Source of the DNA: Gramella sp. Hel_I_59
GTDB lineage: Bacteria; Bacteroidota; Bacteroidia; Flavobacteriales; Flavobacteriaceae
Length of the DNA stretch: 64,000 bases
NCBI RefSeq assembly: GCF_006714895.1
Contig: NZ_VFME01000001.1
Location: forward strand, 2,542,001-2,606,000
Direction: 5' to 3'
Positions 54,631-64,000 of the stretch are shown piece after piece; position 1 is the first letter of the stretch; every line of letters starts with the position of its first letter. The translations under genes were made by a program, and so were the position numbers. The notes beneath the pieces are model-generated. The model was not told the DNA's origin. It made no database searches and saw only the letters and a list, made by a program, of their open reading frames with translations.

Positions 54631-55227
54631 ATGAGTAACAAAATTTACATTGTAGCTGCTTTTGTTATTGCTAGTGTATTTCAGATGAATGCCCAGACAG
54701 ACAGCCTTAAAACAGACACGCCCATACAGGACGAGTTTACAAGCTTGATCAAGGAATCCAACAATTATCAGGGTTATAAGGTTGTGGATTATGATAAGCT
54801 TATAGAACTTAGAAATACGACCCGGAGTTATATCACCGAGCTAAAAGAAGAGATCGTAGTTCAGAAAAATACAGTAGATCAACAAAACGATGAGATTCAG
54901 CAGCTAAAAGCAGATCTGGATTCTACGCAACAGGACTTGCAAAGAGTAACCGAAGAAAAGGATGCTTTGATGTTTTTGGGAATGCCATTTTCCAAAGGTG
55001 GATACAAGGCTATGATGTGGGGAATCGTTGGTGCTCTGGTTGTGATCCTTCTAATTATATTCTTCAGATATAAAAGCTCACATGCGGCGACAAAAGATGC
55101 TCAGCAAAAGCTGGATGAAACTGAAAAGGAATTTGACACCTATAGAAGTAAGGCTCTTGAAAAGGAACAACGCCTTGGAAGAATGCTACAGGACGAAAGA
55201 AATAAGTCGAATAACCCGAACATCTAA
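54631..55227 (+). CDS. Membrane coiled-coil protein upstream of trmD
   Basis: A 198-residue protein with a signal peptide (about 1-21, QMNAQ), a heptad-rich coiled coil (about 65-112), a membrane helix (about 130-146) and a second coiled coil to the end. It has no methyltransferase motif, although genes in this position are often labelled tRNA methyltransferase by neighbourhood transfer. The function is unknown. It is 21 bases upstream of trmD and probably co-transcribed. Confidence 0.8.
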   Translation: MSNKIYIVAAFVIASVFQMNAQTDSLKTDTPIQDEFTSLIKESNNYQGYKVVDYDKLIELRNTTRSYITELKEEIVVQKNTVDQQNDEIQQLKADLDSTQQDLQRVTEEKDALMFLGMPFSKGGYKAMMWGIVGALVVILLIIFFRYKSSHAATKDAQQKLDETEKEFDTYRSKALEKEQRLGRMLQDERNKSNNPNI

Positions 55228-55248
55228 TAAAGATTCAGTTCTACAGAA

Positions 55249-55929
55249 ATGCGTATAGATATCATTACCGTTGTTCCAGATATTTTAAAGAGTCCTTTTG
55301 AGGCTTCTATCCTGGAACGGGCAATCAAAAAAGGTCTCGTAGAGATCCACCTGCACAATTTAAGAGATTACGTTAGTGATAACTATAAGCAAATAGATGA
55401 CTATCAATTTGGTGGTGGTGCAGGAATGGTAATGATGATCGAACCTATAGACAAATGTATTTCAAAACTAAAGTCTGAACGAGAGTACCAGGAAGTGATC
55501 TATATGACTCCAGATGGTGAAAGACTTGAGCAGAGAACCGCGAACAGTTTATCTCTACATGAAAACCTTATTATTTTATGTGGTCATTATAAAGGAGTAG
55601 ATCAACGAGTACGTGATCAATTCATTACCAAAGAGATTAGTATTGGAGATTACGTATTATCTGGTGGTGAATTAGGTGCAGCGGTGCTTTGTGATTCGAT
55701 CATTCGATTGATTCCAGGAGTTCTGGGAAATGAAACTTCTGCATTAACAGATTCATTTCAGGATGATTTGCTTGCTCCCCCTGTTTACACCAGACCTGCG
55801 GAATATAAGGGCTGGAAAGTACCGGAGATCCTTACCAGTGGTAATTTTCCAAAGATAGAAGCATGGCGTGAAGATCAGGCCTATGAACGCACGAAAGCAC
55901 TTCGACCTGATCTTTTGAAGGATGATTAA
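55249..55929 (+). CDS. trmD: tRNA (guanine-37-N1)-methyltransferase
   Basis: The 226-residue SPOUT-class enzyme has [13 protein letters not shown] (about 51-63), [10 protein letters not shown] (about 112-121) and the knot sequence [14 protein letters not shown] (about 132-145). It methylates N1 of guanosine 37 in tRNAs reading CNN and related codons, preventing frameshifts. Length is normal. rplS follows 117 bases downstream but has its own promoter. Confidence 0.97.
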   Translation: MRIDIITVVPDILKSPFEASILERAIKKGLVEIHLHNLRDYVSDNYKQIDDYQFGGGAGMVMMIEPIDKCISKLKSEREYQEVIYMTPDGERLEQRTANSLSLHENLIILCGHYKGVDQRVRDQFITKEISIGDYVLSGGELGAAVLCDSIIRLIPGVLGNETSALTDSFQDDLLAPPVYTRPAEYKGWKVPEILTSGNFPKIEAWREDQAYERTKALRPDLLKDD

Positions 55930-55946
55930 TTTTTTCAAATTCAGGC

Positions 55947-55976
55947 TTGTAGAATAATATTATTTAATTAATTTTG
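55947..55976 (+). promoter_or_regulatory. Promoter of rplS
   Basis: TTG (55947-55949), 19 nt, TAATTTTG (55969-55976): an exact match to the Bacteroidota consensus. It leaves a leader of about 65 bases before the rplS ATG (56047). Confidence 0.85.
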
Positions 55977-56046
55977 CACTCATTCTAAAATAACCTCTGG
56001 CGAGAAACGTGCATGTTGTTTTTGAATTTACTTTAAACTATTAAGA

Positions 56047-56400
56047 ATGGAATCGTTAGTAAAATTTGTTCAGGACGAATTCGTATCAAGAAAAGATCTA
56101 CCTGAATTTTCAGCAGGAGATACTATTACTGTTTATTACGAAATTACAGAGGGTCAGAAAACAAGAACACAGTTCTTTAGAGGTGTTGTTATCCAGTTAA
56201 GAGGAACAGGATCATCTCAAACCTTCACTATTAGAAAGATGAGTGGAACTGTTGGAGTGGAAAGAATTTTCCCGATCAACCTTCCGGCGATTCAAAAAAT
56301 TGAGATCAATAAGAAAGGTAAAGTTAGAAGAGCTAGAATTTTCTACTTTAGAGAACTTACTGGTAAGAAAGCCCGTATCAAAGAAGCTATCAGAAGATAA
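56047..56400 (+). CDS. rplS: Ribosomal protein bL19
   Basis: The 117-residue protein has the standard L19 blocks: FSAGDTITVYYEITEG (about 22-37), FRGVVIQLRGTGSSQTFTIRK (about 44-64) and a C-terminal KVRRARIFYFRE. It sits at the 30S-50S interface. Length is normal. A consensus promoter and a leader of about 65 bases precede it, and a strong terminator follows. trmD just upstream is its usual neighbour. Confidence 0.98.
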   Translation: MESLVKFVQDEFVSRKDLPEFSAGDTITVYYEITEGQKTRTQFFRGVVIQLRGTGSSQTFTIRKMSGTVGVERIFPINLPAIQKIEINKKGKVRRARIFYFRELTGKKARIKEAIRR

Positions 56401-56421
56401 TTCTTTCTCATACAAATATTT

Positions 56422-56453
56422 AAAAGCCCCGGTTCTTCCGGGGCTTTTTTTGT
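56422..56453 (+). terminator. Terminator of rplS
   Basis: AAAAGCCCCGG-TTCTT-CCGGGGCTTTT followed by further T. Confidence 0.92.
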
Positions 56454-56559
56454 TTAAATCATTTACTATCAAAAAGTTAAAGTCTTTTCAGAATAGGATT
56501 ATAATAGTTATCTTTAAGTAAGAGATTTGAAATGACAAAAGGATTTTTAGATCTTGAAG

Positions 56560-56582
56560 GAAGTAAAGAGTTTTTTTACTTC
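56560..56582 (+). other. Hairpin in the rplS-icd intergenic region
   Basis: GAAGTAAA (56560-56567) and TTTACTTC (56575-56582) with a 7-base loop. Perfect 8-bp stem, T-rich loop. The role is unknown. Confidence 0.4.
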
Positions 56583-56748
56583 TAGAGTTTGAAATTTTCT
56601 ATATAACATTAGTGTTTTGGACATCAAAACCAGTTTGAAAGATTTCTTATTCGGTCATATTTTCTAATAGAATTTATGATTTTCTGGAAGCAGTGATGAT
56701 TCGATTGAGTTTTAGCTTAGTTTAAAAATGGATCAATTACAGTTTCTG

Positions 56749-56789
56749 AAGCCATTTCATTTTAATTATAAGATGAAATGGCTTTTTTT
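56749..56789 (+). terminator. Orphan intrinsic terminator with no gene upstream
   Basis: AAGCCATTTCAT (56749-56760) pairs perfectly with ATGAAATGGCTT (56773-56784), ending in a run of T. rplS already has its own terminator 300 bases earlier, so this one likely ends a separate small transcript. Confidence 0.8.
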
Positions 56790-56879
56790 ATGCTTTAAAT
56801 TAAGATCTCTTAACAGCTCATCATCCATTGACTCCTAGGAAAAAAGAGTGAAAATCTGTATATTGCGCGTATGACGATG

Positions 56880-56897
56880 CCCTGGAATGTTCCAGGG
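56880..56897 (+). promoter_or_regulatory. Hairpin in the icd leader
   Basis: CCCTGGAA-TG-TTCCAGGG, a perfect 8-bp stem followed by TTTCTTTG, ending 36 bases before the icd ATG. A TATATTGC (one base off TAnnTTTG) lies about 20 bases upstream. It may be an attenuator or a stabilising 5' structure. Confidence 0.5.
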
Positions 56898-56933
56898 TTT
56901 TCTTTGAACTTATTGCAATCAAAAACAAAATAA

Positions 56934-59162
<2,229 letters not shown>

Positions 59163-59185
59163 GTCATCAGAGTATAATTGATATC

Positions 59186-59216
59186 AAAGCCTCGTCATAG
59201 ACGGGGCTTTTTTTAT
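59186..59216. terminator. Bidirectional terminator between icd and the DEAD-like gene
   Basis: AAAGCCTCGT-CATAG-ACGGGGCTTT (one T-G wobble), followed by seven T on the plus strand; the convergent gene stops at 59213. Confidence 0.85.
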
Positions 59217-59827
59217 TTCATTTTGATGATCTGGGCGCGGTCCATAAATTGTTCCTGTAAGCGCTCCATTTTTGGTTCCATCGTTTCACCAAATACAAGG
59301 TATTGGCATTTCGAAATACTTAGAGGAATTCTGAGGATATGATTTAAATGACCTCCACGTGAAATAAATTCGGCATCTTCAATAATGAACATCTTGAGTT
59401 GACCCAGGTGTATTCCCGTCATTGAAAACAATTTGCTCAACCTTTGAGGGGTAGCAATCACGATATCAACTCCATAATAGATCGCATCTTTTTGATCGTC
59501 GATATTCTGTTCGTCGTAAGCAGAATAAACTCTAAGATCAGTTTCAGAAGTAAAATCTCTGAACTTTTCTTCGAGACTCAATGCGGCCTCTTTGTTTCTT
59601 ACAAAGATCAAAGCTCTTGGAGAATCTTCAAATGCTTCAGCATTTAATTGCTGTATTACACTTATGATAAGTGCAGTGGTTTTACCGCTGCCTATGGGTG
59701 CGATCATGTAAAGATCTGCTCCACTTTTAATTTTAGGTAATGCCTTCTTCTGAAAAGCGTTGGCAGATTCCAATCCCATTTCCTGTAAAGTGGATTTTAG
59801 AACAGGGTTCAGTTTTTTAAATGACAT
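59213..59827 (-). CDS. Single-domain DEAD-box-like protein with degenerate motif II
   Basis: The 204-residue protein covers only the first RecA domain of a DEAD-box helicase. It has a Q-motif-like start (ANAFQKKALPKI), Walker A APIGSGKT (about 43-50), Ia (ALIFVRNKEAA), Ib (IVIATPQRLSKL) and motif II as EDAE rather than DEAD. Motif III region reads VFGET instead of SAT. The second RecA domain is absent, so normal unwinding is unlikely; it may be a regulator or RNA-binding relative. It is convergent with icd. The frame ends cleanly, so this is not an obvious frameshift. Confidence 0.85.
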   Translation of the reverse strand: MSFKKLNPVLKSTLQEMGLESANAFQKKALPKIKSGADLYMIAPIGSGKTTALIISVIQQLNAEAFEDSPRALIFVRNKEAALSLEEKFRDFTSETDLRVYSAYDEQNIDDQKDAIYYGVDIVIATPQRLSKLFSMTGIHLGQLKMFIIEDAEFISRGGHLNHILRIPLSISKCQYLVFGETMEPKMERLQEQFMDRAQIIKMK

Positions 59828-60002
59828 ACTTAAAATTTTGTTAGTTCAAGATCAGCCTTGGCCGATCGCAAAGTTCGACATTTTGCTCAAATAGTCGGTC
59901 ACTAAAGCAAAAAGCTTTGATTGCCTTCAATCAGCTATTTAATCTTTCGTTAAAGCTATCAGGAAATTAGAACAGGCTATTCACTTTGCTGAAATTTGCA
60001 TA

Positions 60003-61229
60003 ATGCAGAAAATTTCAGAAGAGCGAGACAAAAAACAGGAGTTTATTATACTTCTCGTTTTGGGAACTTTGATCGCTTTAGGCCCTTTCTCTATCGACGC
60101 GTACTTACCTGGTTTCGAAAGTATAGCCCGGGATTTTAATACTACGATTAGCCAGATTGGTTTAACACTTACCAGTTACTTTATAGGAATCTCGCTTGGA
60201 CAATTGGGCTATGGCCCAATAATGGACAAATACGGTAGAAAAAGGCCATTACTTATTGGGCTTGGTATTTATTTTCTAGCAGCATTAAGCTGTATGTATT
60301 CACCAGATCTTACCTGGCTCATTATATCCCGATTCTTTCTAGCACTTGGAGCCGCAGGTGGTATGGTAGCAGCGAAAGCCATTGTACGTGATGTTTTCCC
60401 GGTAAACGAAGTAGCAGGTGCGATATCTGTGCTTATGTTGATCATGGGCGGTGCCCCAATCATTGCTCCTACGGTAGGAAGTTTTATCATAGATGCGATG
60501 GGCTGGGAAATGATCTTTCTATTTTTAGCAATTTTTAGTGTTTTGATGATATTGAGTGTAACAAAACTTCTTCCAGAAAGTAAAACACCAGACAGGGCAG
60601 TTAATTTAAGACCAAAACAGGTTGCAGTTAATTACTTTAAAATACTTACTCATCATAAATTCTGGAGCTTTTCAATGGCCGGGAGTTTTGCTATTGGAGC
60701 AATGTTCGCATATATTTCAGGAGCTCCAAAACTGTTTATGGAAAATTTTGATCTCACTCAGAAAGAATTTGGAATCCTTTTCGGTATTAATGCGGCAGGT
60801 CTTATCCTCGGAAGTCAAATCAACCGACTTTTTCTTAAAAAGTACACTCCATTCCAGATCACGATATTTAATAGTGTGATCCTCTTAGTACTCTCTGTCT
60901 TATTTCTGTTAAATACAATAGCAGGATTTGGATTGGTGATCACAGCAGTTCTATTATTCCTTATGCTATTTTTACTGGGTTTTCAAAATCCGAATACTAC
61001 CGCATTATCCTTAGAACCATTCGAAGCTAAGGCTGGTAGAGCTTCCGCATTAATAGGTAGTTTAAAAATGATCCTGGGTGCATTGACATCTTTCGCTATA
61101 AGTCAGTTTCATACTTCAAGTACACTTCCCCTGGCAATCATTCTACTAGTTTGTTTCGCAATCAGTTTCGCACTCTTGTTTCAATTTTCTAGTAAGGAGA
61201 AAAAAGCATTGAAGTTCAGTGAAGTATAA
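60003..61229 (+). CDS. Bcr/CflA-type drug-efflux MFS transporter
   Basis: A 408-residue membrane protein with about twelve helices. The first loop has the MFS signature GPIMDKYGRKRPLL (about 64-77), and the family's FSIDAYLPGF lies near residue 24-33. It exports small compounds by proton antiport; the substrate cannot be told. It is divergent from the DEAD-like gene; the 175 bases between hold TGATTG-CCTT-CAATCA (59918-59933) and an imperfect GATC...GATC dyad. The TonB receptor gene starts 40 bases downstream. Confidence 0.92.
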   Translation: MQKISEERDKKQEFIILLVLGTLIALGPFSIDAYLPGFESIARDFNTTISQIGLTLTSYFIGISLGQLGYGPIMDKYGRKRPLLIGLGIYFLAALSCMYSPDLTWLIISRFFLALGAAGGMVAAKAIVRDVFPVNEVAGAISVLMLIMGGAPIIAPTVGSFIIDAMGWEMIFLFLAIFSVLMILSVTKLLPESKTPDRAVNLRPKQVAVNYFKILTHHKFWSFSMAGSFAIGAMFAYISGAPKLFMENFDLTQKEFGILFGINAAGLILGSQINRLFLKKYTPFQITIFNSVILLVLSVLFLLNTIAGFGLVITAVLLFLMLFLLGFQNPNTTALSLEPFEAKAGRASALIGSLKMILGALTSFAISQFHTSSTLPLAIILLVCFAISFALLFQFSSKEKKALKFSEV

Positions 61230-61269
61230 TTTTTGGAATTCCACGTTATAGCCTATTTTTATTGAAAAA

Positions 61270-63639
61270 TTGAAATTGCGACTTTTAAGTTTTCTACTAC
61301 TAGTCATCCTACCTTTCATTGCGTTCTCACAAGAGTATACTTTAAGCGGTAGAGTGATCGACAAAAGCAGTAACGAAACCCTTATCGGGGTTAATCTTAT
61401 TTTCCCAGATCTAGCAACCGGCGTGGTCACGAATGATTATGGTTATTATTCGATCAAACTTCCAGCTGGTAAGCACAGGGTCATTCTTACCTATATTGGT
61501 TACGCGAATGCTGAAGATGAAGTGAACATTTCAGATGATACTCAACAGAACTTTCAACTTTCAGAAGCTTCTGAAAGTCTGGATGAAGTAGTCATAACAA
61601 ATGATATAGAAGCCCTTAACATTAAAAAACCAGAGATGAGTGTTAACCGACTCTCCATTGGAACTATAAAAAAGATCCCAGTGGTGTTCGGAGAAGTTGA
61701 TGTAGTAAGAAGTCTATTATTATTACCTGGTGTTTCTAATGCTGGTGAAGGTTCCTCTGGCTTCAATGTGCGTGGAGGCGCAGTAGATCAGAATTTAATT
61801 TTGCTGGATGAAGCTACCATTTATAATTCCTCACATTTATTCGGATTATTTTCAGTTTTCAATCCAGATGCAATTAAGGATCTTAAGTTATACAAGGGCG
61901 GAATTCCTGCGGAATATGGAGGTCGTGTTTCTTCGGTTCTGGATATTTATCAGCGTGATGGAAATAGCCGGGAATTCAAAATGCAGGGAGGAATTGGTGC
62001 GATTTCCAGCCGTCTTCTAGCTGAAGGTCCTATAGTTAAAGATAAAGGAAGTTTTCTAGTTGGTGCAAGAAGTTCTTATGCTCATCTATTTCTGAAGTTA
62101 ACAGACAATGACAACTCTGCTTATTTCTATGATCTGAACACCAAATTAAGTTATGAACTGGATGAAAGCAATAAGCTGCTTTTAAGTGGTTATTTTGGTC
62201 GGGATGTTTTCAATATTAGTCAGAATTTTGAGAATACCTACGGGAATGCAGTAGTCAACCTGAGATGGAACCATGTATTTTCAGATAATATTTTCACAAA
62301 TCTATCTGCAATTTATAGTGATTACTACTACGGACTAAATCTGAACTTTGTTGGATTTAACTGGGATAGCGGCATTAGAAATCTTAATCTCAAGTATGAT
62401 TTCAACCATTATATTTCAGAGAATTTCGAGCTGAAGTACGGGATGCATAATACTTATTACAAGTTCAATCCCGGGGAAATAGAACCTATCGATGAAACTT
62501 CGGGAATCAATTACTTCAAACTGAATGATAAATATGCTCTTGAAAATGCCTTTTACATTTCAGCTGAACATAAATTTTCAGAAAAGCTTTCCGCAGAATA
62601 TGGAATGAGGCTGAGTAATTTTTTCAGATTGGGTCAGAATGAATTCAATACATACGCCAATGATGAACCAGTTGCGTACAATCCCAGAACTGGAATTTAT
62701 AGTGAAGCTGATATTCTTGAAAGCAGAGATGTTTCGCGCGGAGAATCACTTGAAACTTTTACCAATTTTGAACCAAGACTGGCCATCGCCTATAATTTTG
62801 CAGAGGACCAGTCTGTAAAAGTTTCTTATAACCGGATGGCTCAGTATTTACATTTAATTTCAAATACCAGCAGTCCCACTCCGTTAGATGTTTGGACTCC
62901 TAGTGGCCCTTATGTAAAGCCACAACTACTGGATCAATATGCAGTAGGCTATTTCAGGAATTTTAATAATGGAGATTATAGCCTGGAAATTGAAAGCTTT
63001 TATAAGGATATTCAAAACAGAATAGATTACATAGATGGTGCGAATTTAATCGCCAACAATGCTATTGAGCGAGTAGTTCTTAACGGAGAAGCAAGAGCTT
63101 ACGGACTCGAACTACTGTTACGCAAGAACGAGGGACGATTCACAGGATGGCTGGCTTACACCCTATCGAGATCTGAGCAGAGAACGCCGGGCAGAAACTC
63201 TCAGGAAATAGGAATAAATAATGGTGACTGGTATAAGACGAATTTTGATAAGCCACATGACGTAACTATTACCGGTAGCTATGATCTAAACGAGAACTGG
63301 GATCTCAATGCTAATTTTATTTACCAGACCGGGCTAGCTACTACATTTCCGAATGCACAGTACGAATATGAAGATGTGAATATTCCTGTTTATGGTGCAA
63401 GAAATGAGGATAGACTTCCATCTTATCATCGTTTGGATCTTTCGGCAACCTATTATCCTAAAAAGAATAAGGGTCGAAAATTGCAAAGCTCATGGAATTT
63501 CGGAATTTATAATGTGTACAATCGCCAGAACGCTTATTCGATTACGTTCCGTGAAAATATGGATACTGGGAGAAATGAAGCTGTAAGACTAACGCTCTTC
63601 GGGATCATCCCATCGGTAACTTATAATTTTAAATTTTAG
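61270..63639 (+). CDS. TonB-dependent outer-membrane receptor with carboxypeptidase-like N-domain
   Basis: The 789-residue protein has a signal peptide (about 1-18, FSQE), a CarboxypepD-reg-like beta domain (about 20-105: LSGRVIDKSSNETLIGVNL), a plug domain (about 115-225, with FNVRGGAVDQNLILLDE) and a beta-barrel of about 550 residues ending in F (YNFKF). It imports an unknown ligand. The start is a TTG. It is followed two bases later by the DUF4249-type lipoprotein gene, a common pairing in Bacteroidota; it has no SusD partner here. Confidence 0.93.
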   Translation: MKLRLLSFLLLVILPFIAFSQEYTLSGRVIDKSSNETLIGVNLIFPDLATGVVTNDYGYYSIKLPAGKHRVILTYIGYANAEDEVNISDDTQQNFQLSEASESLDEVVITNDIEALNIKKPEMSVNRLSIGTIKKIPVVFGEVDVVRSLLLLPGVSNAGEGSSGFNVRGGAVDQNLILLDEATIYNSSHLFGLFSVFNPDAIKDLKLYKGGIPAEYGGRVSSVLDIYQRDGNSREFKMQGGIGAISSRLLAEGPIVKDKGSFLVGARSSYAHLFLKLTDNDNSAYFYDLNTKLSYELDESNKLLLSGYFGRDVFNISQNFENTYGNAVVNLRWNHVFSDNIFTNLSAIYSDYYYGLNLNFVGFNWDSGIRNLNLKYDFNHYISENFELKYGMHNTYYKFNPGEIEPIDETSGINYFKLNDKYALENAFYISAEHKFSEKLSAEYGMRLSNFFRLGQNEFNTYANDEPVAYNPRTGIYSEADILESRDVSRGESLETFTNFEPRLAIAYNFAEDQSVKVSYNRMAQYLHLISNTSSPTPLDVWTPSGPYVKPQLLDQYAVGYFRNFNNGDYSLEIESFYKDIQNRIDYIDGANLIANNAIERVVLNGEARAYGLELLLRKNEGRFTGWLAYTLSRSEQRTPGRNSQEIGINNGDWYKTNFDKPHDVTITGSYDLNENWDLNANFIYQTGLATTFPNAQYEYEDVNIPVYGARNEDRLPSYHRLDLSATYYPKKNKGRKLQSSWNFGIYNVYNRQNAYSITFRENMDTGRNEAVRLTLFGIIPSVTYNFKF

Positions 63640-63641
63640 AA

Positions 63642-64000
63642 ATGAGATTCTATAAATCCTTTTTGACCGTAATTGCACTTCTGGGGTTCATCTCCTGCGA
63701 AGAAGTCGTAGATATCGACCTGGAAGAGTCTGAACCAAAATTAGTGGTGGAAGCTTCTATCATCTGGATTAAAGGAACAGATGGCAATCGTCAGGAAATT
63801 AGGTTAAGTACAACGAGTCCTTTCTATGAAGAAGAACTACGGCCAGTGACAAATGCTATAATAGCGGTCACTTCTGAAAATGGTAGTAGATATGAATTTA
63901 TTCATGATGAGAATGGCATATACTTAAACGAAGAATTTCAACCTATTCTTGATCTGGAATATGAACTCGAATTAAATTATAATGATCAGGTTTATACTGC
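63642..64000 (+). CDS. DUF4249-type lipoprotein, C-terminus off the window
   Basis: From the ATG at 63642 the frame stays open to the right edge (119 codons). It begins with a lipoprotein signal (LLGFISC, Cys about 20) followed by an acidic stretch (EEVVDIDLEE), then KLVVEASI and a strand-rich region (IRLSTTSPFYEEE) typical of DUF4249. The acidic residues after Cys suggest surface exposure. It directly follows the TonB receptor gene and is probably its substrate-binding or accessory lipoprotein (inference). Confidence 0.85.
   Translation, partial: MRFYKSFLTVIALLGFISCEEVVDIDLEESEPKLVVEASIIWIKGTDGNRQEIRLSTTSPFYEEELRPVTNAIIAVTSENGSRYEFIHDENGIYLNEEFQPILDLEYELELNYNDQVYT

Larger units (their letters stand above)
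56454..56933. other. Intergenic stretch of about 480 bp between rplS and icd
   Basis: No convincing protein gene is present; the longest notable frame is a 17-codon one at 56532-56585. It holds a hairpin (GAAGTAAA-N7-TTTACTTC, 56560-56582), an orphan strong terminator (56749-56789) and the icd leader hairpin. A short RNA transcribed rightward and ending at the orphan terminator would explain the layout. Confidence 0.6.

Noticed and set aside
56532..56585. 17-codon open frame between rplS and icd
   Set aside because: It overlaps a hairpin and has no clear start signals; more likely part of an RNA or chance.
59848..59865. Imperfect GATC...GATC dyad between the DEAD-like and exporter genes
   Set aside because: Mismatches in both arms; could be an operator but the evidence is too thin.

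Overview
The window is chromosomal DNA of a member of the Flavobacteriaceae (Bacteroidota). It resembles a marine Gramella/Christiangramia/Salegentibacter-type genome, but that genus-level guess is inference from gene content and order. The evidence for the family is: Bacteroidota-type promoters (TTG, about 19 nt, TAnnTTTG); a type IX secretion C-terminal sorting domain on a giant surface protein; a TonB-dependent receptor followed by a DUF4249-type lipoprotein; a monomeric NADP isocitrate dehydrogenase; an RprX/RprY-like two-component pair; and the neighbourhood bamD-rpoZ-coaBC-DUF4835-recN. Coding density is high, many genes overlap by 1-17 bp, and TTG or GTG starts are common.

Region 1 (1-4.8 kb) is the only clearly accessory part. 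It is a tight minus-strand operon of a Dam-type (D12-class) adenine methyltransferase, a calcineurin-like phosphoesterase, an ORC/Cdc6-like P-loop ATPase and an unrecognised protein cut by the left edge. It lies directly 3' of a tRNA-Ser(UGA) gene and is visibly more AT-rich than the rest. This is the best candidate for an undescribed defence-type system.

Region 2 (4.8-17 kb) is housekeeping: a GDSL hydrolase, an M28 peptidase lipoprotein, pcm, an oxidoreductase, a 3-hydroxyacyl-CoA dehydrogenase, a DUF1015 protein, yggS, a DnaQ-exonuclease/GIY-YIG fusion, a DUF3857-transglutaminase protein, a voltage-gated-type cation channel with a zinc ribbon, and miaA. Region 3 (16.9-24.3 kb) holds a surface protein of about 1640 residues with NHL-like and many HYR-type repeats, then the rprX/rprY pair. 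A cluster of inverted repeats lies between the surface protein and rprY.

Region 4 (24.4-34.4 kb, all minus) encodes coaE, a YbbR-domain protein, a glycosyltransferase, fabI, recN, a DUF4835 protein, coaBC, rpoZ, bamD, dapA and a small unknown. Region 5 (34.5-41.7 kb) has a 5'-nucleotidase split into separate C- and N-domain genes, a VanX-like dipeptidase, ligA, a VOC protein, a LOG-family protein, prmC and a GNAT acetyltransferase.

Region 6 (41.7-51.4 kb) has ribD, a HAD phosphatase, an EamA transporter, a YigZ/IMPACT protein, a thioesterase, dnaA, a low-molecular-weight phosphatase, an RsmI-like methyltransferase, a lysozyme-like secreted protein, mltG, a RimJ/RimL-like acetyltransferase and dapF. 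Region 7 (51.4-64 kb) has an HtrA/DegP protease, a long-form GAPDH, a membrane coiled-coil protein, trmD, rplS, an intergenic stretch with an orphan terminator, monomeric icd, a one-domain DEAD-like protein, a Bcr/CflA-type exporter, a TonB receptor and a DUF4249-type lipoprotein cut by the right edge. I saw no IS element, CRISPR array, rRNA or prophage.
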